DNA from: Sordaria brevicollis
Lineage: Eukaryota > Ascomycota > Sordariomycetes > Sordariales > Sordariaceae
Assembly (NCBI GenBank): GCA_033439795.1
Contig: JAUTDP010000011.1
Location: 2,356,001 to 2,420,000, forward strand
DNA: 64,000 bases
Reading direction: 5' to 3'
Position numbers and translations under genes: made by a program. Shown here in pieces: positions 29,731-40,894 of the stretch. Position 1 is the stretch's first letter; every line of letters begins with the position of its first letter. The notes beneath the pieces are model-generated. The model was not told the DNA's origin and ran no database searches. It saw only the letters and a program-made list of their open reading frames with translations.

Positions 29731-32024
29731 ATGTCGTCCAGGCCACCGGATGACCCCTTCGCGAGGCGGCCTTCTCGGGACTCCAATCACCATCAGCGTC
29801 GCGATAGCGGGTCTCGTGATTATCACAGAGAAGACCGGTATTCTTCCAGACCTAGTTCCAGCCATGCAGGCACTCTCCCGGATAAACCACCAAACAGTTA
29901 CGACAGTCATCGCCGGGACCGAGATCGTGATCGAGAACGGGATCGGGATCGGCAGGAAAGGCCCCGGGATCGTGAACGGGACCGTGGCTTGCCTGATGCA
30001 CCTGCAAGAGGCCCGACTGTGAACACGCAAACTGCATCAGCCGGTGACCGTTCTCGACCAGACCATGGACCGAACACGCGTAAGCCATCTACAGTCTTTC
30101 CGGATCACAGTATGGGAACACACGAATACTGATTTCGAACGCAGCGGCCACTGCCTCGTCGCCTACGACCAATTCAAGGAACCCAGCAGACGTAGAGTTA
30201 ATGAGGTTTCTCAGAGCACTGTGCGACTCTCTTATCAGCTACACTACGCACAAATATGACCTCACTCAGTCTGAGAAAGCCCTCGAGAGGCGGCAAGCCG
30301 AGTACAACAAATGTACAACTAAGATGGCCGACTTCCCTTCAGTGCCAGAACTCCAAAAGAAGTTCTTGGATCGCGACACTAAACGACGTATCGAACACCA
30401 GAATTTGGTGCGCGCTGATGAAGACTGTATCAAAAGGGCAAGGGACGGTTTGGCCTCCTGCTTGTTGCAACTGGTCAAGTCTGGTCACTTGCCAGCCACC
30501 TTACTACCTCAAGCTTCTACAAGCTCGAAGGAGTACGATGACAAGATTGCCCAACTGGAGGACGCCTTGTCAAGTCAAAAGTCCACTACACAGGCTCAGA
30601 TCGACGCACTGCAGGAAGTTACTGATGGTTTCAAGGCGAAACGTCTTCTAGACCAACAAGACATTGAATCTCGGTTCAAGGAGCTCGAGGGCAGATTTGG
30701 CAGACAGGAACGGGAATACGAAAACAAACTCGCGAAGCAAAAGGAAGACTTTGCGAAGCAACTCCAAACCGAGCTGGCCAAGCAGCGGCAAGATTTCGAA
30801 CAGAAACTTGCAAAGCAAAACAGGGAGTCGCCAAAACACAACACGAAACTAGAAGAGCAGATCAACAGCATGCAGGCAGACATGCGGAAGTTTAAAGAAG
30901 CCCAAGAGCACGAGCTCAAGACGCAATTAGCCAAACAACAAAAGAAGTACGAGAAGCAACTCGAGCAACAGCTCGAGAAGCAGCGCGCTACGACACAAGA
31001 TGCTTCAAAGCAAAGCTCCGCTACCGAACTTGCGTCGCTACGACAGGAACTCTCCGACCTACGCACCCATTTGGGGACCAGAGAACAGGAACTCGACCAG
31101 GTCCGGACTCAGGTTGCGCAATTCCAGGCTAGAGAACAAGAGTTCAGTCAAATGCGAGCCGAGGTTGCGCAATTCCAGCAAAAGCTGGAGAAACAAGAGG
31201 AGAAACTTGAGAATCTGGATCTTCCTATGCTGGATGAGGCATGCGAAATAGCCTCGTTCGGATTTCCGCAACTCCGAGACCGTCTTCCAGGCCTGGAGAC
31301 CCGTATTGCAGATCTGGAGACCAAGACACCTCTGGACGTCTTGGGACTTACGCAGCAAGTTGCAGACCTGGGAAAGAAAGAGACCAATGTCTCCGGATTC
31401 ACGCAACAGGTTGCGACCCTGGAAGCAAAAATGGCACAAGTTTCGGCCGCGCAAAAGGACTCCAAGCGGAAAATGGAGGAGTTCCAACTGAAGTTCGCCG
31501 ATACGTTTGGCAAACTGGTCGATAACGAGCGCATCAGAATTAACAAGCTAGCTAGCGAAGTAAAGAGCCTCAAGTCAGGATCGGCTGCTGGAACGCCAAC
31601 ACCTCAGGCGGGAGCGAGCACGACGAATCTCGAACCTCTTCGTGCCGAGTTTAAGCAAGCCAAGGCGGAGCAGCAAGCAACGCTGGAAGAGCTACAAAAG
31701 CAGTTAACAGCGCAAGACTTTGCCATCAACAACCTCAACCAGCGTTTCAACAACATCACGACCAAACATGTCGCGGATATTGTAATTCAGCACCTTATTC
31801 CAGAGACGGAAAAATGGAAGCAAGATATTGAACACATCGACGAACGGCTAGAATCTCTTGTCAAGGACCACGACGCACTCAAGCTTAACGTTAGCCTCTT
31901 GGAGGTCAAGACCGCGGGGCTTACTATCGAGCCTAATGCTCAAACAGGATTGAAGCGGCGCCGAACTGAGCTGGAAAACGGGCATACTGAACGTCCCGTT
32001 TCAAGCAATGGTGTAAGTCCATAA
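29731..32024 (+). CDS. Coiled-coil protein with RD/RE-rich N-terminus, ~742 aa
   Basis: Exons 29731-30079 and 30145-32024. The 65-bp intron has donor GTAAGC, acceptor GCAG and a branch-like ACTGAT. The start is in caccATGtc context. Residues about 60-100 are an arginine-aspartate/glutamate run (RRDRDRDRERDRDRQERPRD). Residues about 140-230 are helical (MRFLRALCDSLISYTTHKYD, then KKFLDRDTKRRIEHQNLVRA). Residues about 260-470 are a long heptad-rich coiled coil full of Lys/Gln/Glu (LAKQKEDFAKQLQTELAKQR), with more helical repeats to about 700. The end has a basic GLKRRRTELENG motif. It has no enzymatic motif, and I do not recognise the family; a scaffold or nuclear structural role is only inference. 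At 32013 gtaagt and at 32094-32095 tttttttag, with an ACTAAT branch between, allow a third exon that changes the last residues from VSP to QQINAAS. Confidence 0.78.
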
Positions 32025-34700
32025 TCCCGGAAAATTATATCACCTTAAGGTGTGACAAACAAAACACAGTAGAACTAATTCGGAAATTTTTTTAGCAGCA
32101 GATTAATGCCGCGTCTTAGCGGTGCCGGCATTACCTACCGCACTCGCGTCCGAGGAACCATAATCTGCATAAGCAACGAAGTATTACATAAAGTCTTAAT
32201 CGAACGTAGACTTGTACGAGTAAAGAGATGGACTATTATACCACGTGGGGCTAAGCGGAAGATTATGCTCGCATACTGACAGATTTGAATTTCTGTTACA
32301 AGCTGCTTGATCTTTTAAACACAATTCCCTAAACAAAAGCTAAGGGGTTGAATGTCTTTATTAGAAGACTCAAGCAGGAGAGGAAAAAGCATAGCGGCGT
32401 TTAAAGTGCAACGATTCAGAGCATTCGCAACTTGGGAAGATGTTTAGGAGGAAGTATCGAAAACCACTGGAATGCAAGTTACGTAAGCAGGGATTGTATA
32501 GGAAAACTTGACAAACACTGGCTGGTTGGTGTTCATAAAGAGGTGGGAGTTAACCGGCGTTGAGCATGAGTGCAGAGATAAGACATTGTTAGAGGTATCT
32601 TGCGAGGAAGCCAGCACAGCATACATTACCACATTGAGAGATCTTAAGGATGATCATTTTCATACCTCAAGCAAGTGTCAATGTCAAATGACTAGTACCA
32701 TGATGAACACCAGCAACCTCGACGTACCGGCAGCTCATCGCGGATTCATGAGTATTCCTCTAGAAGCTCAAGATCTCGGAAAGTCTTGGCATCGATGCAG
32801 TTAACACCCCCTTGTCGCGGATCTTCTCACAAGCTGGGGGAGCTGGGGGTGAGGATCTGCTCCCGGGTCTGGTCTCACACCTGTTGTCACCAAGTGCCGG
32901 GTTGAGCCTGCAGTCCACAGGGCTTGGGCAGGGCAGACAGGGCCAGTTCGGCGTGGATCTTTTGGGGACACCCACTGCCCAGTGGGAGCTTGTTCCATGT
33001 TCGGTTCCTTCGCGGGCGGCGTGCGTGCCTGGAATGGCGCTGGCGTCTGGCGTCTGGCGGCGGCGCGGCGCGGCGCTACCTTGGTTTCCAGTTGATATCG
33101 ATGGTATCATCACGGAAATAGCTTGGGGACTTCGCATGGGATATATATGACAGAGACGAAAGTAAGAAAAGGGTGAAGTATGAGGGTCAAAGACAATATT
33201 GTGCTGAAAAAGACATGAACTCAAATGCTTGTGCTGTATTACCTACCACAACACAAGGGCGTGGGTTGAAACGTGCCCTGGAACTGAAGCTGTCAATGAA
33301 GCTCGGAACCCGAAGCTGTTGCTCCATGAAACCAAGCGATGTTGTTCCTGCAGTAGCAACTTATGGTAGCCATATCACCCATTTATGATAGTGCACTAGT
33401 CCTAAGCTAACCCCAGCTAGCCCAGAAACATGGCATTGACTACGGCGACATCAACGAGATGGATGGTAGCTCGTTGGCAGGAGATCACTTTATTACTTTA
33501 CTCAAAGTTGTGAGGCTCAAGCCATGGGAACTAGTTGAAAGATCGAAGATCCATACCTGAAATGTTCGATGATGTTTATGACACGCAAGCACACCTGGAG
33601 GCAGGAGCAGAAGCTCTTGAAGATGCCTCGAAATATTGCGGGACCTGCTCCATGTACATGTAGCTACCTATATATGTGACCTTACATCAAGTCGCACCAT
33701 CACCTTGATTGACTACTGCCATGGGGAAATCCCCTCTCTTTTCCCAAACAAAATTTCTTCCTATGCCCCTCAACTTCCCTTTCCAGGGACTGATTGGGAG
33801 CACAACTTTCTTCCTCGTCCTTGGCCCTGTGGTCTGTGTCTCAGGGACGAAACACAAGCCCGGTGAGTTCCATTGTCTTCATTGCCGTAGACAGACACGC
33901 AAAAGCCGCCGCTTAGCTCGGGCTGTTGTGGTAAGGGTGTGTGCTGAATGGCCCACTCAATCAAGCGCGATGCCGCACAGTGGCCGGTCTCAACCGCTAC
34001 CGCTAGAGGTACTACCGCTACCGCTCCCATCGCATCTCCGCAAGAATCTCTCCGCCCGGATACGACCCGACCACTAACCGTCCACGCTTTTCCACTATCA
34101 GTGCCAGACTTTCCAGGGCTACTCCTGCCAATCTCTCCAACAACCCGCACCCAACAAGGGGAACCAAGAGGTCAACGACAACCTCAACGGCACATCTTGA
34201 CAATCTGCAACCACCACACACACACGCTCGCTCGGCACTTAAAAGTGATAGTCGTCCATCAGACACACGGCACTGGCAAGGAGCAAGACCTCCGACACCA
34301 CTCACCCGGACGGACTTCGTCTCTCCTATCCTGATAGAGTAACTAAAGAGGTACGTTACGACGGCACCGGCTCAAGTGAAGTGATGGGCAGCCGCCGCTT
34401 GTCTCTACGGTAGCCCCTAGCAGTACCGGCCACGGCTAGCACGCCCGACCACCACCACCAGCACCACCATCACACACACCACCACCACACACCACCGTCA
34501 CCCGTCACGCCTTGACCCTGCTGCTCTTCCACCACTTGTCCCCGTTTCCACCTGGTCTGCTCTCCACTTCCATTCAGGTTCCATTCCATTGCTCGCGCCC
34601 CCAGCAATCCCACCTCGGCTTCCCTGCGCAACACCATCCGAACTCCGGCCTCTCTTTCGCGATACCTACCTAACCTTGGCTACCGTCTACAGTACCTGAC
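32025..34700. other. Long non-coding spacer
   Basis: No supported gene. It includes the coiled-coil gene's 3' end and possible alternative last exon (32096-32119). The rest has short frames without motifs. Around 33005-33075 there is a GC-rich stretch with tggcgtc and gcggc repeats. A non-coding transcript cannot be ruled out. Confidence 0.35.
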
Positions 34701-36176
34701 GAAACATATTGTCGGATACACCACCGCTGTGTGCGCGCAGTTCCATACCCATCCGCTATCTCGAGACAACGCGTTACCATCACACCGAACGACGACGACG
34801 ACGACGACGACGACGGCCACTACTCCATCTGCTTGCTGCAACCTTCGGGCCACACACACCTCCCCCCGCCTGGCGCCCCCTTCGAACCCGACCCTCTTCG
34901 GGCACGCTCACCGATCGATTGACCTCACGTCGTCGCATGCGCTGCCATTGTTCACGGTTGCCCGACCGAGACATGCGCCCTTGTCTGCTATCCCCAATCA
35001 AGGTTATCGATAGGAGGCTAGGATAGAGAAAAGGTCAAGAACTGTTACAACCACAGCGTTTTTCCCCTTTGACGGGTGGGCAAATGAGGAGGAAACCGGC
35101 TGGTGTTTTTGGCGATCTACACACGACAACACCGCGATAGCGACGACCGAACGAAGTCCGCCGCTTGATAGGCATCTTGGCCCTTCTGCTGCTGCAACGC
35201 GCGCACGCGTCTATCTCTCTCTCGCAGTCACAGAGAGAGGGAATAGCAACCTACTTGACTTGCTGGTTAGGTATGGCCATACTTCTCCTAGACTTTTTCC
35301 TAATATCTGGTGGTGACGAATGGTGTCGGTTATTTGCTGCTGCATGTTGCGTTCTTGCTTTGTTTTCGTGTTCCAATTGCCCCGCAAATACCCAAAAGTT
35401 GGAATCAGAAAGTCGGACCTCCGAAGGGGACCTTACCTCGCAAAGCTGCGATCCCAAACCACACTTGTCGCGTTAGCCATATCTCCATGTAGACGGGGTA
35501 CCCTGATGACTACTTTTACCTTTTTGCTTTCCTTTTCTGCATGAGGGAATGACGCATTGCTAATACTTGCGTGCAAATTGCCAGACTCTTATTGACGAAC
35601 CAGAAATCCGGCTATTGTGAAGGTCGACCCCCCGTCTTCCATCCCATCTTTCCCGGCGCTTGTTTGCATTTGAATGGCTATTCATACGACCCCACGCACA
35701 CGGCACAATAGGAACCCAGACCTCTGCGCACATCTTTCCTGAATTCCAAGTTCACGATTGAACCATACCTACGCATCTCTCTGTTTCGAATCAGTCAGTC
35801 TACAACTTTCTTCACCGCGTTAACGAACGACAATCACGAAATCCAGCACGCAACCTCTCTCCAACCCCTCGATATCCTATCGCGCCGATACCCCGAACTT
35901 GCGCTTTTCAAGGTGTCCAATGAGTCAAGGATGAAAAGAACGATGGAAGGAGCGGAAAAGAATGCAGACAGATTGGCTAAGCATATATTACCACAACGTC
36001 CGCACCACCTTACCTTGTCCCTCACGGACAAGTACCCCGAGCCTGCTGGGTTTTGGTACACGGGAAAGAGTCACAGACTGCAGTACACCACCTATCTCTC
36101 AGATTGCGATCGAGGCATCCTCATCACGCGGCCCTCGTATGACATTTGCGAGGAGCCCGCGAGCGCCAAAAGCGCT
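34701..36176 (+). promoter_or_regulatory. Probable promoter and long leader of the RD/RE-rich gene
   Basis: Pyrimidine-rich, CA-rich sequence of the kind seen upstream of Neurospora genes. It includes a trinucleotide run (about nine ACG units, 34789-34815) and several small ATG-initiated frames that would act as upstream ORFs if transcribed. From 35913 the main frame is already open, so an in-frame upstream ATG exists, but its 88 codons look non-conserved. Confidence 0.35.
34789..34815. repeat. ACG trinucleotide microsatellite
   Basis: About nine uninterrupted ACG units. Confidence 0.85.
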
Positions 36177-38804
36177 ATGCCTCCAAAACCAGCACCTCTC
36201 CCTAACGGGGAGGCCAAGAAGAAACTCTCGTTGAAGGATTACCAGAAGTGGAGGAAACAGTCACCCCAGGACCCTTCTGCCACACCAAAGGCGGACGCCA
36301 AGCCTGAGACCACCAAGGGTGACACCAAAGTTAATGGCACAGTGGAACGAAGTGCGCCGGTCAAGGAGAACGTCAAGCCGGACGACGCCAAGGCAAAGTC
36401 GAAGCCTGCGAGGACAGAAGGAGGGGAGTCGGAAAAGCCTCGTATTACGGTTAATGGAGACAGCATGCGAAGCTCCCACACACAGCCTCAGGGCGAGGCC
36501 GATAGTCGGAAACGGGCTGCGGATACCACTGAACGCGACCATCCCAACAAGCGTCCCAAATCGGATACGGATCGCGAGCCATCATCACGTCTTCCTGCGA
36601 AGCCAGAGCCACCACGAAATCGTCTGAACGACAGACCCGACAAGGATTCCAGAAAGGAAACCCTGCACCCAACAACTAATGGTCAGGCTCGTTCTGCCGC
36701 AGATAGGGAGCGTGATGTCAGCGCTTCACCCAAGTCCACGATTATGGTGAATGGATCGAAACCCTACAAGGAGAACACCCCGGGCTCACCGCGAAGGAAG
36801 CGAGATACAGGATCTAAAGCACCTGTGCCGGCCTTACTGTCACCTCTACACCCTTCCCTGCTCGCTGGCGAGTCGGATAGGCCCAAGTCCAAGAAGCCCG
36901 CAGAAAAGGCCCCATCAAAATCCTTGAAGATTGACAGCTCGAAGAAGAAGTTTGAGATTCCAGCCCTCTTGTCTCCTACCCTGCCTGCGTTTATTGAGGA
37001 GGAGCTGGCGCGTAAGGTGAAGTCCACGCCCTCCAAGACTGAGTCTAGGGATAGCAAGGCGCAGCTACCAGACTCACCTAGCATTGCGAGGAAGACCAAG
37101 ATGAAGGCTGAACCTATCGAGGAGGATGACGAAGAGGAAAAGGAACCAGCGCCTACCCTGGTCGTCACATTGAAGCTCAAGAAAGCCAACGCCAAGAGAG
37201 CAAAGGATCTCCTTAGCCTGCCATCCAAGGCTGTGAAGGACGCGTTGAGAAAGGAGCGCACGGCTGCACGAGCAGAGGCTACTCCCCCACCTGCTCGAAA
37301 ACGTCCACGCGCCCCGGACGATACCCCTCAAGAATCTGTTGCAACAAAGCGACCCAAGACAGCAGTGGCCGACACAGTCATTGCCAAACCGACAGGAATG
37401 TCGACGCCACTCAAACCCAGCGCACCAGCTATGTCTCGCGTTCCATCAACCCAGTCTCAGAACGCGACACCAGGACCGCCACCCACGAGACACATCACTC
37501 CTGGTATGGGCGAGCGCGGGTCTGTACCACCTCTGCCACCCCTATCAGCCGAGAGCGCACCGTTCCGCGAGCGAGACGTCGAGTACCGTGGGTATGGAGG
37601 CAAACTCAAGCACCAGCGTGACGCGGTTGACGTAGCGCTTCGCGACCCAGCCAAGCTCAAGACTCTTTCATCGGCTGCCGTATCCCTGGAGAACAAGCGG
37701 GCTATGTGCCTGCATATGGAGATGGTAATGGCCTACATGATCGCATTCTACAGCGGCAACTACGCCCGGGTGATGGACCGCCGCCCGCCCGATTTTGCGA
37801 CATGGGAGTCTCTAACCCCGCACTTTGCGGAGCTCAAGAAGCGCGTCTACAGCGTCCGACCGCTTCGAGTCTTGTGCACGCAGCTGTTCGCCGTCGTGCT
37901 CGAGTATATCACCGCAACCTTCAGCCAGGCCGACCAGGCGACGGCCCCGGCCCTGTTTGCTAGGTGGCAAAAGCTCGAGCGCATGAGGCCCGATGTCTGG
38001 CATGAGCTCTACCAGATGGCTGATTTCGTGGAGGACAAGCGCTTCAAGATGACGGTGGGACCGTGGACCAAGATTGAGGAGGCGGTGTTGAGCGCCATGC
38101 TTGTCATCAAGAGGTGGGCCGAGATCGAGGATGTTAAGTGGACCCCTATGATCATGAAGTCGGAGATGGCGGCTGAGGCGAAGAAGGAGAAGGAGCTGGC
38201 GGAAAAGGAGAAGGATAAGGATACCAAGGACCATCACAGCCAGCCATCATCGAAGGACAAGGAGTCACAACGTGACAGAGAGCGTGAGCGTGAGCGGGAC
38301 CGCGATCGGGACAGGGAGAGGGAAAGGGAGAGAGACCGTGACCGTGATCGAGAGCGGGACAGAGAGCGGGACAGAGACAGGGAGCCACCACACCACCGCG
38401 AGCCCCAGCGTGATCGTGATAAGGAGCGCGACAGAGATGCCAGGGTGAGGGACATGAGCAGGGACCGAGTCCGTGACCGCGAACGAGGAGACCGAGGAGG
38501 CGACCGAGGAGACCGACCACCACCACCCCGCGAGCGCGACCCTCGAGATATCATCCGCGGCCCACCAAAGGACATGCGCGACCGCGACCGCGACAGGTTA
38601 TACGGCAGCAGTAACAACGACGGTAGATCTTCCGCTAGGGGTGGTCGAGATATTGGCAGGGACAGGGAGAGGGAGAGGTCCAGGACGCGAGATAGGGATA
38701 TGGGAGGTCCGCCGGGAATGCGCCAGGTAGACCTTAGGTTACCGCTCCCGCCGCCTCCCCCGCATCATGGATTGCCCCCGCCGAGGACGAACGGGTATAG
38801 GTAG
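36177..38804 (+). CDS. Nuclear-type protein with RD/RE-rich tail, 875 aa
   Basis: A single exon. I prefer the ATG at 36177 (MPPKPAPLPNGEAKKKLSLK) because the low-complexity but regular protein starts there; an in-frame ATG at 35913 would add 88 unlikely residues. Residues 1-460 are disordered, Lys/Pro/Ser-rich with NLS-like KRPKSD and repeated short motifs PALLSPLHPSLL and IPALLSPTLPAFIEEELARK. Residues about 465-660 form a helical domain (YGGKLKHQRDAVDVALRD, AVSLENKRAMCLHMEMVMAY, then VRPLRVLCTQLFAVVLEYIT). Residues about 695-860 are dominated by alternating Arg-Asp/Glu, as in splicing-related RD proteins, with a proline-rich end. The helical domain faintly resembles the C-terminal homology domain of AFF scaffold proteins (LKH..AD pattern), which would suggest an ELL/super-elongation partner; this is a weak guess. 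The function is otherwise unknown. Confidence 0.78.
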   Translation: MPPKPAPLPNGEAKKKLSLKDYQKWRKQSPQDPSATPKADAKPETTKGDTKVNGTVERSAPVKENVKPDDAKAKSKPARTEGGESEKPRITVNGDSMRSSHTQPQGEADSRKRAADTTERDHPNKRPKSDTDREPSSRLPAKPEPPRNRLNDRPDKDSRKETLHPTTNGQARSAADRERDVSASPKSTIMVNGSKPYKENTPGSPRRKRDTGSKAPVPALLSPLHPSLLAGESDRPKSKKPAEKAPSKSLKIDSSKKKFEIPALLSPTLPAFIEEELARKVKSTPSKTESRDSKAQLPDSPSIARKTKMKAEPIEEDDEEEKEPAPTLVVTLKLKKANAKRAKDLLSLPSKAVKDALRKERTAARAEATPPPARKRPRAPDDTPQESVATKRPKTAVADTVIAKPTGMSTPLKPSAPAMSRVPSTQSQNATPGPPPTRHITPGMGERGSVPPLPPLSAESAPFRERDVEYRGYGGKLKHQRDAVDVALRDPAKLKTLSSAAVSLENKRAMCLHMEMVMAYMIAFYSGNYARVMDRRPPDFATWESLTPHFAELKKRVYSVRPLRVLCTQLFAVVLEYITATFSQADQATAPALFARWQKLERMRPDVWHELYQMADFVEDKRFKMTVGPWTKIEEAVLSAMLVIKRWAEIEDVKWTPMIMKSEMAAEAKKEKELAEKEKDKDTKDHHSQPSSKDKESQRDRERERERDRDRDRERERERDRDRDRERDRERDRDREPPHHREPQRDRDKERDRDARVRDMSRDRVRDRERGDRGGDRGDRPPPPRERDPRDIIRGPPKDMRDRDRDRLYGSSNNDGRSSARGGRDIGRDRERERSRTRDRDMGGPPGMRQVDLRLPLPPPPPHHGLPPPRTNGYR
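38268..38455 (+). repeat. Degenerate hexamer repeat coding for Arg-Asp/Arg-Glu
   Basis: Low-complexity purine-rich sequence made of cgwgaysgwgam-like hexamers inside the preceding gene. It translates to RERERDRDRDRERERERD-type sequence and is a likely site of length variation. Confidence 0.7.
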
Positions 38805-40894
38805 AACAGACAACCGATGCTGCCGTCGCCGCCGCCTTCGTCTCTGTCTTCTTCTCGTCCGCGTCCTCCTTCGCAATATCCTGGCCATTGGTTGCCTTAG
38901 GTTACTCCGGATCACCTTGGGTCGCCGCCGTCGAGTGTGTATAAGTATAGCGAGAGCATGTGGATGCTGCCCCCGTTACGACCTTGGAACAATACCCCTC
39001 CGCGGAGGGAAGTTGGGGATAGGTGGAGGCGTCAAACGGTGTATGGAAATTAACGAAATGAGCGCATGGGGGATGGTGTACATCAAGAGAAGTGCAAGAT
39101 GAAGGCTATGTAAAAGGTCAAGGTCAAGGTGGCGGAAGGTGTCCAAAAAACCAAGAGGTCAATTGTTGTAAAGGAAGCGACATGCAACGGACATGGAACT
39201 TTTGTTGTTGTTGAGGGCTATTTTGTGGAAAGCCTTGTTGAACAGGCCAATATGTATTATGAGAACGATCGGACAGAAACTGGATTCTTCCAGAACATTA
39301 TCTGAGAGCAGCTGTAGCGGCTGAGAAAGCAGAAGCTTGAAGGAGAAAGCGAAAAAGTACAGTACAATACAGTACAAGGTCCAACAGTCCATGGTACGAT
39401 AAGTTCGATAAACATAGCAGTTCAAAACACTAGGAGAAATAGCCTGAGAAGGTTTTTAGATGTGTATAGCGAGAGACACAAGTCTCTTGAACGCATTTTG
39501 CTAGGAAAATTCACTTGCTCAACTTTGCTCCGTCAATGAGGTTGTTCGAATATGAAATAGTGCAACCCCGACTTTCAGAGGGTCAATATGCCCCCATTGC
39601 ATCCTTCTTAAGTGATAGCAATGTCCTCACTCAGGAGCTATTACACTTAATATGAAGAAGATCTAGCCTGTTCTTCGTAAATTAGCATGTTCTTTCCCTT
39701 TACCGACGAGGCTTAAAGTGCTGAGGTTATGGACTGATTCACTGCACGACACCGAAATGTAAGTAAGTTGTCTTGATAACAACTTATTTACGTGCGCAAC
39801 TAACTCGGTCACGACAAGGAACGAACATCGTCACTAATTGGCAGTACAAGCATACTCTTCTTCAATATTGAGCTTCAGACCTAAGCTACACACAAGTTCG
39901 ATTGTGTCGGCATGTCTTTAGTAGTGCTCTTGTTAGTTAGTTGTTACTGTATATTGCCTAAGCCTGGTTGGTGATTTGTTGAGCTTGCTGTCTTCTGTTG
40001 TTGGTCTCTGTTCACTCTACTCCTTTCTCATGCTCGAGAAGCTAATTGATGTAAGAGGGCTTAGGAGAACGCGCTCGTTGAACTACTGAATAGCGTGGGC
40101 GTAGTGACTTCATTCTTTAGATAGTAGTGCTATTGCTTTTAGACAAGAAGATAGCAACGGATCGGCAATAATCAAGCAAGTGAATGCAAAATGAAGTCTT
40201 TTTTTTGACGAATCTTGATTGTCATGCTATGTAACCATGAATAGCATGCGGTGGTTTCCTTATCCTGACCCTCTTCTCCAGATTTTAATCCCACAAAATT
40301 CTATAGCCACAGCGAGCTCCCAGCTCGTTACCCTTTGCCCTCTCCCATCTGGAAGTAGGTGTAGAACCAGAAGTACAGAAAAGATATCGTAGCCCATGAC
40401 CCTATTATGTACAATGTAAAATGAAATCGTTTTCCACCCTGAACCTCTTCCTTTCCCCCTCTCCCGATGGGTTATCAAGAAGGGAAGGAAGAGGCAGAGA
40501 TGGCTTTCATTAGTGATTAGGTCCTCTCGAACCACATCATGCTTCCTTTTTTTCCTTCTTCTTCCATATCCATACGTTGTCATAAAATGATTGTGTGTTC
40601 CCCTTCCTTTGTTCGTGGTATCATAAAAACAGAAAATTTCCCAACAACATCGAAGCCATCAAACGTAGCTTGTCATTCTTCACGACAGGTGGTGAAAGAA
40701 GATTGCTCTCGCTTCCGGCGTCGTAGTAAAAGAAAAAGGGTGTCATCCAAGCTAGGCAAATCATGATAATGATGCCCGGCTTATCCTGGAAAATGCAATT
40801 CCAAATGCATGACAAAAAAAGAAAAAAAAAATTACGTGCTGCTGCCAAACCCAGCTGCTAGGGCTGTCAGACATCAACACAAGTCATCATTCCC
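38805..40894. other. Convergent 3' spacer
   Basis: About 2.1 kb between the stop of the RD/RE-rich gene and the stop of the GH72 gene. No gene supported. 39,450-40,250 is moderately AT-rich with no frame above 60 codons, but it is not RIP-like. Confidence 0.4.

Noticed and set aside
35913..36176. 88-codon N-terminal extension of the RD/RE-rich protein
   Set aside because: Open by phase only; it does not resemble the rest of the protein, and the ATG at 36177 begins a coherent sequence.
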